Positions 27,939-36,523 are shown, counted from the first letter of the stretch. The stretch is 64,000 bases of DNA from JAPUEK01 sp963815355 (GCA_963815355.1 CAWFGJ010000018.1:1-64000); one strand, 5' to 3'. Notes: a model not told the origin generated them from the sequence alone. A program made the numbers and translations.

Positions 27939-28493
27939 ATGGTACGAAAAACGCTTCAAACTCAAAATGATACGACGGAGCGGTCGCTGGATTATCGGTG
28001 GCATCTGGCGCAAACGGCTGGAGAGGTGGAGGCGACTGAGCTGGAATTCTCGCTGATGCGGACCTTTGAGGGATTCGGTCGTTGGCAGTCGGAATGTCTG
28101 GCCGGGGTTTGCGACCTTGCTGCAACCGGGCCAGAGAATGCGCTGTTGCACATCATCCGCATGAATGACCGGCCCAAAAGCATCAAGGATCTGGCCCGGC
28201 TAACCAACCGCGATGATATCCCCAACATCCAGTATTCCCTGCGCAAACTGTTGGGCGCAGGGTTGGTGATCCGCAAAGGCGCGGGGCGATCGGGGGTCAG
28301 CTATGAAGTGACAGAGGCGGGGCGGAGGGTGACCGAGGAATACAGTTTGCTACGCCGCCGCCTGCTGTTGGCCGCGATTGGCAACCTGCCGGGATTTTCG
28401 GCGCGACTGGCCGAAGCGGCGCAGACGCTGAACGTGTTGACCGGCATCTATGAAGAGGTAGCCCGCGTCGCGGCCACGCATCGACGGGCTTAG
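27939..28493 (+). CDS. winged-helix (MarR-like) transcriptional regulator
   Basis: DNA-binding protein of 184 residues. The central part LLHIIRMNDRPKSIKDLARLTNRDDIPNIQYSLRKLLGAGLVIRKG has the MarR-like helix-turn-helix, followed by a wing GRSGVSYEVTEAGRRV and a C-terminal dimerisation helix. It is divergently placed from the LLM monooxygenase gene across 126 bases and probably regulates it. The intergenic stretch 27846-27881 is AT-rich, with TTTTATTTTA and TCTTAAAATC, but I see no perfect operator. It converges with the flavin reductase gene at 28497, 3 bases apart. Confidence 0.8.
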   Translation: MVRKTLQTQNDTTERSLDYRWHLAQTAGEVEATELEFSLMRTFEGFGRWQSECLAGVCDLAATGPENALLHIIRMNDRPKSIKDLARLTNRDDIPNIQYSLRKLLGAGLVIRKGAGRSGVSYEVTEAGRRVTEEYSLLRRRLLLAAIGNLPGFSARLAEAAQTLNVLTGIYEEVARVAATHRRA

Positions 28494-28496
28494 GCG

Positions 28497-28994
28497 CTAG
28501 AGTGGTTGCAGCCTGTGAAAACGGCTTTGCTCGTAGATAAGGGCGGCCCCGTCGCCCAAGGTCAGGCCGCCGATCTGGCCTATAAAGACGGAGTGGGAAC
28601 CGGCTTCGAGCGATTCACTGACCATGCAGCCGAAGGTCAGGATGGCACCGCTGAGCAAGGGCACGCCGTCGGGGTCGTCCTGCCAGTCGCCGGTGGCAAA
28701 TTTCTCTTCCCCCGTGACACCATCTGCGCCGGCAAAGCGCAGGGCCAGCGGGCCGCCGTCGCCCGCCAGCAGGTTGACGTTGAAGCGGCCCGATGCCTGC
28801 ACTGCGGCACGGGTGCCGGTTTTTCGGTTCAGGCATACAAGCAGACTGGGCGGATCGGCGGTGACCGAGCAGACTGCTGTTGCGGTGATACCGCGCCGTT
28901 CGCGCGTGGCGGGGTCGCGGGCTGTGACGATGGTCACAGCCCCGGGAAATCGCGCCATTGCGGCGCGAAAAGCGTTGGCGTCGATGGCGCTCAT
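28497..28994 (-). CDS. flavin reductase, StyB/IifD-like
   Basis: Split-barrel flavin reductase of 165 residues that would provide FADH2 to the monooxygenase encoded just upstream. Family segments are FPGAVTIVTARDPATRERRGITATAVCSVTADPPSLLVCLNR and VFIGQIGGL. It begins 1 base after the monooxygenase stop, so it is coupled to it. In styrene (StyAB) and indole (IifCD) monooxygenases the reductase gene takes this same downstream position. Confidence 0.88.
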   Translation of the reverse strand: MSAIDANAFRAAMARFPGAVTIVTARDPATRERRGITATAVCSVTADPPSLLVCLNRKTGTRAAVQASGRFNVNLLAGDGGPLALRFAGADGVTGEEKFATGDWQDDPDGVPLLSGAILTFGCMVSESLEAGSHSVFIGQIGGLTLGDGAALIYEQSRFHRLQPL

Positions 28995-28995
28995 C

Positions 28996-30228
28996 CTAAG
29001 CGGCTTTCAGTTCGGCTAGATAGCTGGCGGCGGCGGCAGGATCAGCGAACCAAGGGAAGAAATCGCGTGGATCGTCAAAGCCGTTGGCCATCCGGTGCGC
29101 CAGGCGCGGCTCGGCGCAGGCAGTGCCCATGATTTCCAGAATGAAGGGCGGCGGCGGCAAAAGCAGCATGTTGGTCCAGCCGACGACCCACTGGGCGTAA
29201 TCCCAGAAGCGGTCAAAGGTGCCTTGCATCCACGCCTCATCAAAGGGGCGGTCGCCGTGTTCAAGGATACGGGCAAGATAGATCGCCGCCGCTTTGGAGG
29301 CATTGTTGGACCCTTGGCCCGTGATCGGATCATTCAGGCAAACTGCATCGCCCAAGCCAAGCACTTTACGCCCTGAGGGCAGCGTGGCAACGGGGTGGCG
29401 GATGGTGGGCGCAAAACGGCCCGACAAAATCCCGTTGTCATCTGTCAACTGGCAGTTTCGCGAACGCTCATATTCCCACGGCAGGAAGGTTTTAAGAATG
29501 TGCAGTGAGGTTTCAAGATGTTGGGCGGGGGTCTTCACGTCGGCCCAGCAATCCATTGGGCCGCCGGGGATACCTTCAAAGACCATGATCTCGCAGGGGC
29601 CGGTGGTGGTCAGGGCAGGGAAGACAAAGTATTCGCCGACCCCTGGGATAAGATTGAACTCCACTGCCGAATGGGGGCTGCGCGGCACCATGCCCGTCAC
29701 ATAGGTCAGCGCAAGGGCGCGCATCGGCTTGTCGTAGGCTGATTTTTCGGCATCGCGGGCAAACATGCGGCCCACTTCGCCCTTACCCGAGGCGACGATC
29801 ACCAGATCATCTTGGCGGGCATAGGTTTCAATCTCGGGGATGCCCGCGTCTGCGATCACCATATGCCCGCCCAGACGGGAGAATTCGGTCATCCAGCGCG
29901 GGATTTTTACCCGTTGGTCCACCGAATAGCCGTTGCGGTCCAGCCGCGCGGCCCAGTCGATCACCTTGCTGCCTGAGCCATCCGGGTTCGGGACGATGAA
30001 GTTGATACCTTCAACCGGGGGGCAGTCTTGCGACCAAAAGTCGATGCCCAGATCGCGTTCGTTTTGAACGGCATTGGAGAACATGCATTGGCTAGACAAG
30101 ACCTTGCCCTGCGCCACCTCTTCCGCCGTGCGGTTTTGGACGATACGCACCTGATGCCCGGCCTTGAGCAAGCCAATCCCAAGCTGCAGCCCGGATTGCC
30201 CGCCACCGATGATGCTGATTTTACGCAT
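28996..30228 (-). CDS. styrene/indole monooxygenase, StyA/IifC-like
   Basis: External FAD-dependent monooxygenase of 410 residues, the length of StyA (about 415). It binds FADH2 from a separate reductase and epoxidises styrene or oxygenates indole at C2-C3. The N-terminus ISIIGGGQSGLQLGIGLLKAGH is the FAD-binding motif. GLGDAVCLNDPITGQGSNNASKAA is the second FAD motif of this family, and SSQCMFSNAVQNERDLGI is also characteristic. Placed after an SDR and before a flavin reductase, it matches the iifB-iifC-iifD order of the Acinetobacter indole operon. With anthraniloyl-CoA genes adjacent, indole is the likelier substrate. Confidence 0.85.
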   Translation of the reverse strand: MRKISIIGGGQSGLQLGIGLLKAGHQVRIVQNRTAEEVAQGKVLSSQCMFSNAVQNERDLGIDFWSQDCPPVEGINFIVPNPDGSGSKVIDWAARLDRNGYSVDQRVKIPRWMTEFSRLGGHMVIADAGIPEIETYARQDDLVIVASGKGEVGRMFARDAEKSAYDKPMRALALTYVTGMVPRSPHSAVEFNLIPGVGEYFVFPALTTTGPCEIMVFEGIPGGPMDCWADVKTPAQHLETSLHILKTFLPWEYERSRNCQLTDDNGILSGRFAPTIRHPVATLPSGRKVLGLGDAVCLNDPITGQGSNNASKAAAIYLARILEHGDRPFDEAWMQGTFDRFWDYAQWVVGWTNMLLLPPPPFILEIMGTACAEPRLAHRMANGFDDPRDFFPWFADPAAAASYLAELKAA

Positions 30229-30290
30229 GATTTTTTCCCTGTTTCTTTTGGTTTTGGTGCTTGCCGAGCGCCTTTGTGGCGCGCGGCGGG

Positions 30291-31055
30291 TCAGCTCATC
30301 AGTTTTGGAATTGCCGGAACGGCCTGTTCCGGCCCCATCGCCCCGTAGCCGCCATCAACGGACAGTTCGGTCCCTGTTATGAAGCTGGCTTCATCCGAGC
30401 ATAAGAACAGCACGGCGGCAGCCACCTCTTCGGGGTTGGCGACGCGGCCTAGCATGTGAAACGGTGCCGCGACCGCGTCTGTCTTCGCGCGGTCGCCGCC
30501 GGTCAGTTCATCCATGATATTCGACCACGTCCACCCCGGCGAGACGGCGTTGACGCGGATGCCCTCGGCGGCAAGGTCCATAGCCTGACTGCGCGTAAGC
30601 TGCACGATGGCGGCTTTGGAGACCGGGTAGACCCAGCGCCCGGTTTGCGCGATGCGCGCGGATATGGAGCTGAAGTTCACGATGGCCCCCTTGTGGGCGG
30701 CAAGGTCGGCGCGGGCGGCCTGCATCAGCATCACAGAACCGACGATGTTGATATCAAGGGCGGTCAGCCAGTCTGCCCGGCTGGTCGCCGCGCCATTGTC
30801 GAGGTAGGAGCACGCGACATTGACCAGAAAGTCGATACGGCCAAAGCGGGTCTTGGTTGCCTCAACCATGGCCTTGATCTGGGCGTCGTCGCGCAGATCA
30901 CAGGCTTGGAAGGCCACGCCGTCTTGTTCTGCGCACGGCACGATATCGGCCACCATCACTTTGACCCCGGCGCTGCGAAATGCTGAAACCACGGCTTGCC
31001 CGATTTTCGTGCTGCCGCCCGGCACGATTGCCACTTTGCCTGATAAGCCGCGCAT
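30291..31055 (-). CDS. short-chain dehydrogenase, IifB-like
   Basis: NAD(P)-dependent short-chain dehydrogenase of 254 residues. The cofactor loop is unusual (VPGGSTKIG instead of TGxxxGIG), while the catalytic Ser (NFSSISARIA) and Tyr-x3-Lys (YPVSKAA) are intact. It is first in the operon with the StyA-like monooxygenase and flavin reductase. In Acinetobacter, IifB acts on the indole dihydrodiol made by the monooxygenase to give 3-hydroxyindolin-2-one, and the same role is proposed here by position. The ATG is preceded by AAAGGGGAC. Confidence 0.8.
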   Translation of the reverse strand: MRGLSGKVAIVPGGSTKIGQAVVSAFRSAGVKVMVADIVPCAEQDGVAFQACDLRDDAQIKAMVEATKTRFGRIDFLVNVACSYLDNGAATSRADWLTALDINIVGSVMLMQAARADLAAHKGAIVNFSSISARIAQTGRWVYPVSKAAIVQLTRSQAMDLAAEGIRVNAVSPGWTWSNIMDELTGGDRAKTDAVAAPFHMLGRVANPEEVAAAVLFLCSDEASFITGTELSVDGGYGAMGPEQAVPAIPKLMS

Positions 31056-31110
31056 CTTTGTCCCCTTTGGTTTTACTCGGTTCAGCCTCGGCCCCTGGTG
31101 GGGGAGGCGC

Positions 31111-31173
31111 TATCCGACAAACGGGGAGACTATCCGGAAAACGAAAAAATCGACGGGCGGGGTCCGGAAAGTG
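31111..31173. promoter_or_regulatory. phased direct repeats, probable AraC-type operator
   Basis: The divergent promoter holds TATCCGACAAACG at 31111, TATCCGGAAAACG at 31131 and a weaker GGTCCGGAAAGTG at 31161. Their starts are 20 and 30 bases apart, so all three lie on the same face of the helix. Paired, phased direct repeats are the usual binding site of AraC-family activators, and an AraC gene starts at 31230. Confidence 0.6.
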
Positions 31174-31229
31174 CCTGGGCCGGGGGCAAAGCGTGGTACG
31201 ATTCAGGGGCAGCCTGAGAGACGAGGCAG

Positions 31230-32222
31230 ATGTTGCACGAACTTCCCCCTTTGGGGGCGCATGTCCTGTTCCGGTCAACTGACCTTGACGAGGCCCGAGA
31301 GCGGGTCGCGGCGGTGTTTTGTCCGCATCGGCTGGACAGGATCGGCATCGGTGCGATGGATGCCCGCCAACACCATTTGCCCGGTGAGCGGCTGAGTCTG
31401 AACTATATCCAATATGGGGCCAAGACGCTGATCGCGCCGGGTGAGTTGGAGCGGTTTTATCTGGTGCAGATACCGCTGGCCGGCGGTGCGATGATCGCGC
31501 ATGGGTCCGAACGCTATTATTCGTCAGCCGCGACGGCGGCAGTGCTGAACCCGCATCGGGCGACGACGATGATCTGGGAAGAGGGCACGCGGCAGGTATT
31601 GATCCAGATTGATCGTCAGGCGATGCAAGACCATCTGTCTGCCCAATTGGGCACACCCTCGTCGCGGCCATTGACCTTTTCAGGTGGGATGGATCTGACG
31701 CGCGGTGCCGGGGCGGCCTTGCGGCGGTTGGTGTTGTTTTTGGTGTCGGAGGCGGATGCGGGGCGGTCACCGATCGGCGGGGGGCTGATGGGGCGGGCGG
31801 TCGAGGCGTCGGTGCTATCCGGGCTATTGGAGGCGCATCGCCACGATCACGCGGCCCTGCTGGGGCGGCGTCGTTCGGCGCCACGCCCCCGCCATCTGCG
31901 GCTGGCAGAAGGCTATATCGAAGCGCACCTGGATCTGCCGCTGACGGTGGAAGAGGTTGCGCGGGCGGCCGGGATCAGCCCGCGCGCGCTGCAGTTGGCC
32001 TTTCGGCAACATCGTGGAACCACGCCTTTGGGGTTTTGGCGTGAGGGTCGGCTGGCGCGGGCCCATGCCGATTTGGTCAGCGGGGCGGGATCAGTGACCG
32101 AGGTGGCGCTGCGCTGGGGGTTCAGTCATTTCGGGCGGTTTGCCGAGAGCTACCGCGCCCGCTATGGGCTGTCACCCCGCGACACGTTGCGTGCGGCGCG
32201 GGGCGAGGGCTATCAGGACTGA
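31230..32222 (+). CDS. AraC-family transcriptional regulator, IifR-like
   Basis: Regulator of 330 residues. The C-terminal ~100 residues form the double helix-turn-helix (LTVEEVARAAGISPRALQLAFRQH and VTEVALRWGFSHFGRFAESYRARYG). The N-terminal part, with AGELERFYLVQIPLAGGAM-like strands, matches the AraC_binding_2 sensor found in regulators of aromatic catabolism. It is divergent from the SDR-monooxygenase-reductase operon, as IifR is in the Acinetobacter indole operon. Likely inducers are indole or an oxidation product. GAGG precedes the ATG. Confidence 0.85.
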   Translation: MLHELPPLGAHVLFRSTDLDEARERVAAVFCPHRLDRIGIGAMDARQHHLPGERLSLNYIQYGAKTLIAPGELERFYLVQIPLAGGAMIAHGSERYYSSAATAAVLNPHRATTMIWEEGTRQVLIQIDRQAMQDHLSAQLGTPSSRPLTFSGGMDLTRGAGAALRRLVLFLVSEADAGRSPIGGGLMGRAVEASVLSGLLEAHRHDHAALLGRRRSAPRPRHLRLAEGYIEAHLDLPLTVEEVARAAGISPRALQLAFRQHRGTTPLGFWREGRLARAHADLVSGAGSVTEVALRWGFSHFGRFAESYRARYGLSPRDTLRAARGEGYQD

Positions 32223-32270
32223 TCGCTGGCAGAGCTGAGGGCGCGCTGACGGAGACGTTGAAGCCTCCGG

Positions 32271-32298
32271 CGGGAGTATTTTTGCCAAGATGAACGGG
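32271..32298 (+). repeat. dispersed intergenic repeat, copy B
   Basis: GGAGTATTTTTGCCAAGATG followed by AACGGG, close to the copy at 8294-8320. It sits between the convergent AraC and class V enzyme genes. Confidence 0.55.
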
Positions 32299-32302
32299 CG
32301 GG

Positions 32303-33427
32303 TCAGGAGCGGATCTGGAGGGCGAGGGCGGAGAGCAAGGTTTCGACCCCGTCCATCGTGGTCAGAACGCCGGGCGACAGGCGCAGGGTTTGGCTGCGGT
32401 TGTCGGTGGTGATGCCTTGCGCACGCAGGGCCGTGACAACCGCCGCGGCGGGGTGGCTGTCGGGCAGGCGCAGCATGAGCGAGCCGCCGCGTTTTGCCTC
32501 GGCGCGGGGGGTGATCAGGTGAAGGCCAAGATGATCGGCGCCTTCGATCAGCCGTGCTGTCAGTCGGCGGTTGTGGGACAGGATCGCGGCGGGGTCTTGG
32601 TGCGCGTGCCAGTCAAGCGCGGGGAGCGAGGCCAAAGCGGACATCACTGCGGGGGTGCCATTGTCAAAACGGCGGATGTCGGGCGCATAAGAAAACGCCG
32701 TGATGTCCCAGTTGAAAGGGTTGTCTTGGCTGAACCACCCCCGCAGTTCCGGGGCACAATCGGAGATCAGGTCGGGGCAGACGTAGAGCATGCCCGCGCC
32801 GGGGGTGCCGCACATCCACTTTAGCGAGGTGGAGACAGAAAAATCGACACGCGGGGCAGTGACATCATAGGGGATCAAGCCCGCCGCTTGGGTAATATCG
32901 GTGCCAATAAGTGAGCCCATTTGCCGCCCGTGCGCGACCATCCGTGCCATGTCAATGCGGTGGGACGTCGTGGATGAGACCCAGGTCAGCAGGGCCAGTC
33001 CGACCTCGGGGGTCCAGGCCTGCAGGAAATCTTCATCCTCAACATGGGCCGCCCCTTGCCGAAAGGGGACGGTGTGCAGGGTAAAGCCGTATTTCTTGGC
33101 CATTCCGTTCAGCAAGAAGTGGTTGGACGGAAAGCAATCTGCCCCCACCAGAACTTTGCGGCCGCGAAGGTGCCGGGCAGGGAGGGCAGCGAGCAGACTG
33201 TGGAAGCCGGCGGTCACATTCTCGGTTGCGGTCACTGTGCCGGGTGCGGCGTTCAGGATCGCGCCCCAGCGGGTCAGGAAGTTCTGACGTTTGCCCAAGG
33301 CATAGGCCCACTGGCTGTCATCCGGGCGCCCCCATACTTCGGCAAATTCGGACATGGCGCGGGCGAGGTCATCGGCTTTGCCGGGATACATGCCGATCGA
33401 GTGGTAGAGGAAATAGGTCTCGGACAT
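32303..33427 (-). CDS. class V aminotransferase-fold PLP enzyme, kynureninase-like
   Basis: PLP enzyme of 374 residues, fold type I class V. The Schiff-base lysine is in FSVSTSLKWMCGTPGAGMLYV, followed by a proline-glycine motif like that of kynureninase (YKYLNSGPGG). The N-terminal signature of classical kynureninases (YLDGNSLG) is replaced by LYHSIGMYPGK, so it is a distinct subgroup. It is the last gene of the operon with enoyl-CoA hydratase, 3-hydroxyacyl-CoA dehydrogenase and thiolase, 1 base after the thiolase stop. A role in anthranilate supply or in removing the amino group is therefore plausible. The exact reaction is not known to me. Confidence 0.75.
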   Translation of the reverse strand: MSETYFLYHSIGMYPGKADDLARAMSEFAEVWGRPDDSQWAYALGKRQNFLTRWGAILNAAPGTVTATENVTAGFHSLLAALPARHLRGRKVLVGADCFPSNHFLLNGMAKKYGFTLHTVPFRQGAAHVEDEDFLQAWTPEVGLALLTWVSSTTSHRIDMARMVAHGRQMGSLIGTDITQAAGLIPYDVTAPRVDFSVSTSLKWMCGTPGAGMLYVCPDLISDCAPELRGWFSQDNPFNWDITAFSYAPDIRRFDNGTPAVMSALASLPALDWHAHQDPAAILSHNRRLTARLIEGADHLGLHLITPRAEAKRGGSLMLRLPDSHPAAAVVTALRAQGITTDNRSQTLRLSPGVLTTMDGVETLLSALALQIRS

Positions 33428-33428
33428 C

Positions 33429-34604
33429 TTACACCTTGTGCAGGGTCAGGGCGACGCCTTGGCCAACGCCAACGCAGAGTGTGACAAGCGCATTTGTGCC
33501 GCCGGTTTCAAAAAGCCTGCGCGCGGCGGTGCCGGCGATGCGGGCGCCGGATGCGCCCAAAGGGTGGCCCATCGAGATGCCGCCGCCATAGGCGTTCACC
33601 TGTGGGGCGTCGTCGGGAATGCCCCAGGCGCGGGTGCAGGCAAGGACTTGGGCCGCGAAGGCCTCATTCAGCTCAATAACGTCGAAGTCTTTGGCGGTCA
33701 GGCCCGTGCGTTGACTGAGCTTGGCAAGGGCTGCGACGGGGCCGACGCCCATGATACGCGGTGCGACCCCGGCGCTCGCCGCGTGGCCAACCCGGGCAAG
33801 CGCGGTCAGTCCATGCCGCGCGACTGCGGCGGCGGAGGCAAGCACCACACCTGCGGCCCCGTCATTGACCCCGGCGGCGTTGCCCGCAGTGACGGTCCCC
33901 GGGGTGCGGAAGGGGGTGGCAAGGGCGGCAAGGGCGGCAAGGCTGGTCGCGCGCGGGTGTTCGTCGGTTGCGACCTGAGTCTCGCCTTTGCGGGAGGTAA
34001 GGGTTACGGGCAGGATATCTGCTGCGTGCCACGCCATGTCATAGCGGCTTTGGCTGCGCAGGGCGAACGCGTCTTGATCTTCACGCGAGATAGCATGTTC
34101 GGCGGCGACGTTTTCGGCGGTTTCGGGCATCGATTCTGTGCCATAAAGCGCCGCCATGCGGGCATGGACGAAGCGCCAGCCAATGGTTGTGTCATAGATC
34201 TGGGGGGCGCGGGCGAAGGCGGAGTCTGCCTTGGGCATCACAAAGGGCGCGCGGGACATGGATTCCACACCGCCTGCAATCACAATCTCGGCGGCACCAT
34301 CGCGAATGGACCGCGCGCCTTGGATCACTGCATCCAGCCCGGAGGCGCAGAGGCGGTTGACCGTAAGCGCGGGCACCGACGGGCCAAGCCGCGAGAGCAG
34401 GGTCGCCATACGGGCCACGTTGCGGTTGTCTTCGCCGGCTTGGTTGGCGCAGCCGAAGATGACTTCATCAACAGGCAGGTCATGCAGGTCGAGAAGCCCG
34501 TCGATCACGCGGGCGGCGAGGTCGTCTGGCCGGGCTGTGGCGAGGCTGCCCGCATAGCGTCCGATGGGCGTGCGGCGGGTTGCGCAGATGAAAACGTCGG
34601 TCAT
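33429..34604 (-). CDS. acetyl-CoA acyltransferase (thiolase), 3-oxoadipyl/3-oxopimelyl-CoA type
   Basis: Thiolase of 391 residues that would cleave the terminal 3-oxoacyl-CoA of the anthraniloyl-CoA route. The acyl-accepting Cys is in NRLCASGLDAVIQGA, the catalytic His in GHPLGASGARI and the second Cys in VTLCVGVGQGVAL. RTPIGRYAGSLA at the N-terminus is close to PaaJ/PcaF thiolases. It overlaps the dehydrogenase gene upstream by 4 bases. Confidence 0.9.
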   Translation of the reverse strand: MTDVFICATRRTPIGRYAGSLATARPDDLAARVIDGLLDLHDLPVDEVIFGCANQAGEDNRNVARMATLLSRLGPSVPALTVNRLCASGLDAVIQGARSIRDGAAEIVIAGGVESMSRAPFVMPKADSAFARAPQIYDTTIGWRFVHARMAALYGTESMPETAENVAAEHAISREDQDAFALRSQSRYDMAWHAADILPVTLTSRKGETQVATDEHPRATSLAALAALATPFRTPGTVTAGNAAGVNDGAAGVVLASAAAVARHGLTALARVGHAASAGVAPRIMGVGPVAALAKLSQRTGLTAKDFDVIELNEAFAAQVLACTRAWGIPDDAPQVNAYGGGISMGHPLGASGARIAGTAARRLFETGGTNALVTLCVGVGQGVALTLHKV

Positions 34605-35728
34605 GCGGACTCCAAGGCCGGGGCGGGGGTGTAGCGGGATTTGAGTGCGGCGGGCGCGGCGGCTTGCAAAGCGGTCAGTTGCGCGAGAACGCGGGTCTTT
34701 CCGTGCTGGGAAAGCGCTTCAAACGGGCCACGCGGGAAGTTGAGGCCCAGCTTCATTGCCGTGTCGATGCCGTCTTGGGTCGTCCCGCCTTCGGACAGAA
34801 GCCATGCCGCCTCATTAATAAGGGTTGCTTCGATCCGCAGCACGATCTCGGCGTTGGGGGAGGCTGTAAGTGTGGCCGGAAACACAAAGCCCTTGCCGGA
34901 TTTGCGCCCGAGGTCGCCTGTGCCAACCTGCGCGACAAGCGGCGCGAAGACGTGATAGCGGGGATGGTCAGCCATCGCGCGGGCGAGGCCCTGCGTGGCT
35001 GCAAGATTGATGTCGGCGCCGATCAGGTCGATCAGGGCGAAGGGGCCAAGGCGATAGCCAGCGGCAAGCATGGCACCGTCGATTTCGGAGGCGCTGTGGC
35101 CTTCTTCCATAAGCGCAAGCGCCTCGCCGTAATAGGGCCGCGCGCAGCGGTTTACGATGAAGCCGGGGCGGTCGGGGCATTGGACGACCGTCTTGCCCGT
35201 TGCCTCAGCCAGACGCCGGGCCAGTGCGAGCGCTTCGGGTGAGGTCGCGGCGTGGGGCGCGAGTTCCACCAGTTTCATCGCGGCAGGGGGATTGAAAAAA
35301 TGCAGGGCAACAACGCGCTGCGGGTGGCGGGCGGTTGAGGCGATGCTGGCCACAGGCAGGGAAGAGGTGTTGGTTGCCAGGACCGCATGCGTGGGAACGA
35401 TGGCTTCCAATTCGGCAAAAAGGGCCTGTTTGGCGGCGGTGTCTTCGATGATCGCTTCGATCACCAGCGCGCAGGGAGCGAATTCAGCCAGCGATTCGGC
35501 AATGTGCAGGCGTTCAAGGGTGCGATCGCGGGCCACGGCGGGCAGTTTTCCGGTGGCGATGCGGGCGTCCAGCGCGCGGGTCATTCGTTCGGCGGCTGTC
35601 GCGCGCGCTTGGGGGAAAGCATCGGTTGCGATGACGTGAAAGCCTGCGCTGGCAAAGACTTGCGCGATGCCAAGCCCCATTGTCCCCAGCCCGACGATGC
35701 CGATGGTTTCTGGATGTGACGAACTCAT
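34601..35728 (-). CDS. 3-hydroxyacyl-CoA dehydrogenase, PaaH-like
   Basis: NAD-dependent dehydrogenase of 375 residues in the beta-oxidation half of the pathway. The Rossmann motif is IGIVGLGTMGLGIAQVFASAG; the catalytic His lies in VALHFFNPPAAMKLVELAP; and DRPGFIVNRCARPYYGEAL is the family signature at the domain junction. The length suits a single-function dehydrogenase with the C-terminal domain repeated in part, as in PaaH. It overlaps its neighbours by 4 bases on both sides. Confidence 0.9.
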   Translation of the reverse strand: MSSSHPETIGIVGLGTMGLGIAQVFASAGFHVIATDAFPQARATAAERMTRALDARIATGKLPAVARDRTLERLHIAESLAEFAPCALVIEAIIEDTAAKQALFAELEAIVPTHAVLATNTSSLPVASIASTARHPQRVVALHFFNPPAAMKLVELAPHAATSPEALALARRLAEATGKTVVQCPDRPGFIVNRCARPYYGEALALMEEGHSASEIDGAMLAAGYRLGPFALIDLIGADINLAATQGLARAMADHPRYHVFAPLVAQVGTGDLGRKSGKGFVFPATLTASPNAEIVLRIEATLINEAAWLLSEGGTTQDGIDTAMKLGLNFPRGPFEALSQHGKTRVLAQLTALQAAAPAALKSRYTPAPALESA

Positions 35729-36483
35729 TGGCCTTTGAACTCTGGTTTGCGCTTTTCGCGGAAGGCGCGAATTCCTTCGGCTTTGTCGGCGCTGTCCATC
35801 AAGGCCTCAAACCCGGCGCGTTCTTGCGTGAAGGCAAGCGCGGCTTCATCACCAGCGACCAAGGCCGCCTTGGCTGTTTGCAGCGCAAGGGGCGCGCGGC
35901 GGGCGATGCGGGCGGCAAGTGCCTGGGCGTCGTCCAGCGCAGGCCCGGGGCTGAGGTGGCTGCTGATACCCCAGTCATGGGCGGTGGTGCCGTCAATCAC
36001 CTCACCCAAAAGCACCATGCGGGTGGCACGGGCGCGACCGGCAAGCGCCATAAGCCGCTGCGCGCCGCCGGCGCCGGGGATCAGGCCAAGGTTGGTTTCC
36101 GGCAGGCCCAGTCTCGCCTCGGGTGAGACAACCATCAGATCGGCCATCAGCGCCAATTCCAGCCCGCCCCCCAAGGCAAAGCCGTCAACCGCCGCGATCA
36201 GCGGTTTGGCAAAGCCACGGATGGCGGCCCAATGCGCCTTGCGTGGGTCTTGGGCGGCTTCGAGCGAGGTTTTCGTTTCGATCTCGGCAATATCTGCCCC
36301 AGCAGCAAAGTTCCCGTCCGCGCCGTGGATGACAACGGTGCGGATATCCGGGTTCGCAGCGGCCTGAGCCAGCGCGGCGGAAATCGCGCCCAAAAGCGCA
36401 GTGTTAAGCGCGTTTTTGGCTTCGGGTCGGTTCAGGGTCAGTTGCACCCATCCGGCATGCGGTGTGATCAGCAGGTGTTCCAT
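35725..36483 (-). CDS. enoyl-CoA hydratase/isomerase, PaaF-like
   Basis: Crotonase-family enzyme of 252 residues, first in the minus-strand operon. It has the oxyanion-hole segments FAAGADIAEIETK and DGFALGGGLELALMADLMV and the usual catalytic Glu region LGLPETNLGLIPGAGGAQRL. The ATG at 36483 (MEHLLITPHAGW) fits the family start; an upstream in-frame ATG at 36498 adds five residues. It probably hydrates an unsaturated CoA ester after ring opening. A palindrome at 36524-36541 lies 41 bases upstream. Confidence 0.9.
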   Translation of the reverse strand: MEHLLITPHAGWVQLTLNRPEAKNALNTALLGAISAALAQAAANPDIRTVVIHGADGNFAAGADIAEIETKTSLEAAQDPRKAHWAAIRGFAKPLIAAVDGFALGGGLELALMADLMVVSPEARLGLPETNLGLIPGAGGAQRLMALAGRARATRMVLLGEVIDGTTAHDWGISSHLSPGPALDDAQALAARIARRAPLALQTAKAALVAGDEAALAFTQERAGFEALMDSADKAEGIRAFREKRKPEFKGQ

Positions 36484-36523
36484 GCTGCAACTGTGCACCG
36501 CTGGGGCGGAAATTCAAGAGATA

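Noticed and set aside
33438..34634. 398-codon open frame on the plus strand
   Set aside because: Antisense to the thiolase, with no recognisable motif and only low-complexity glycine-rich sequence.
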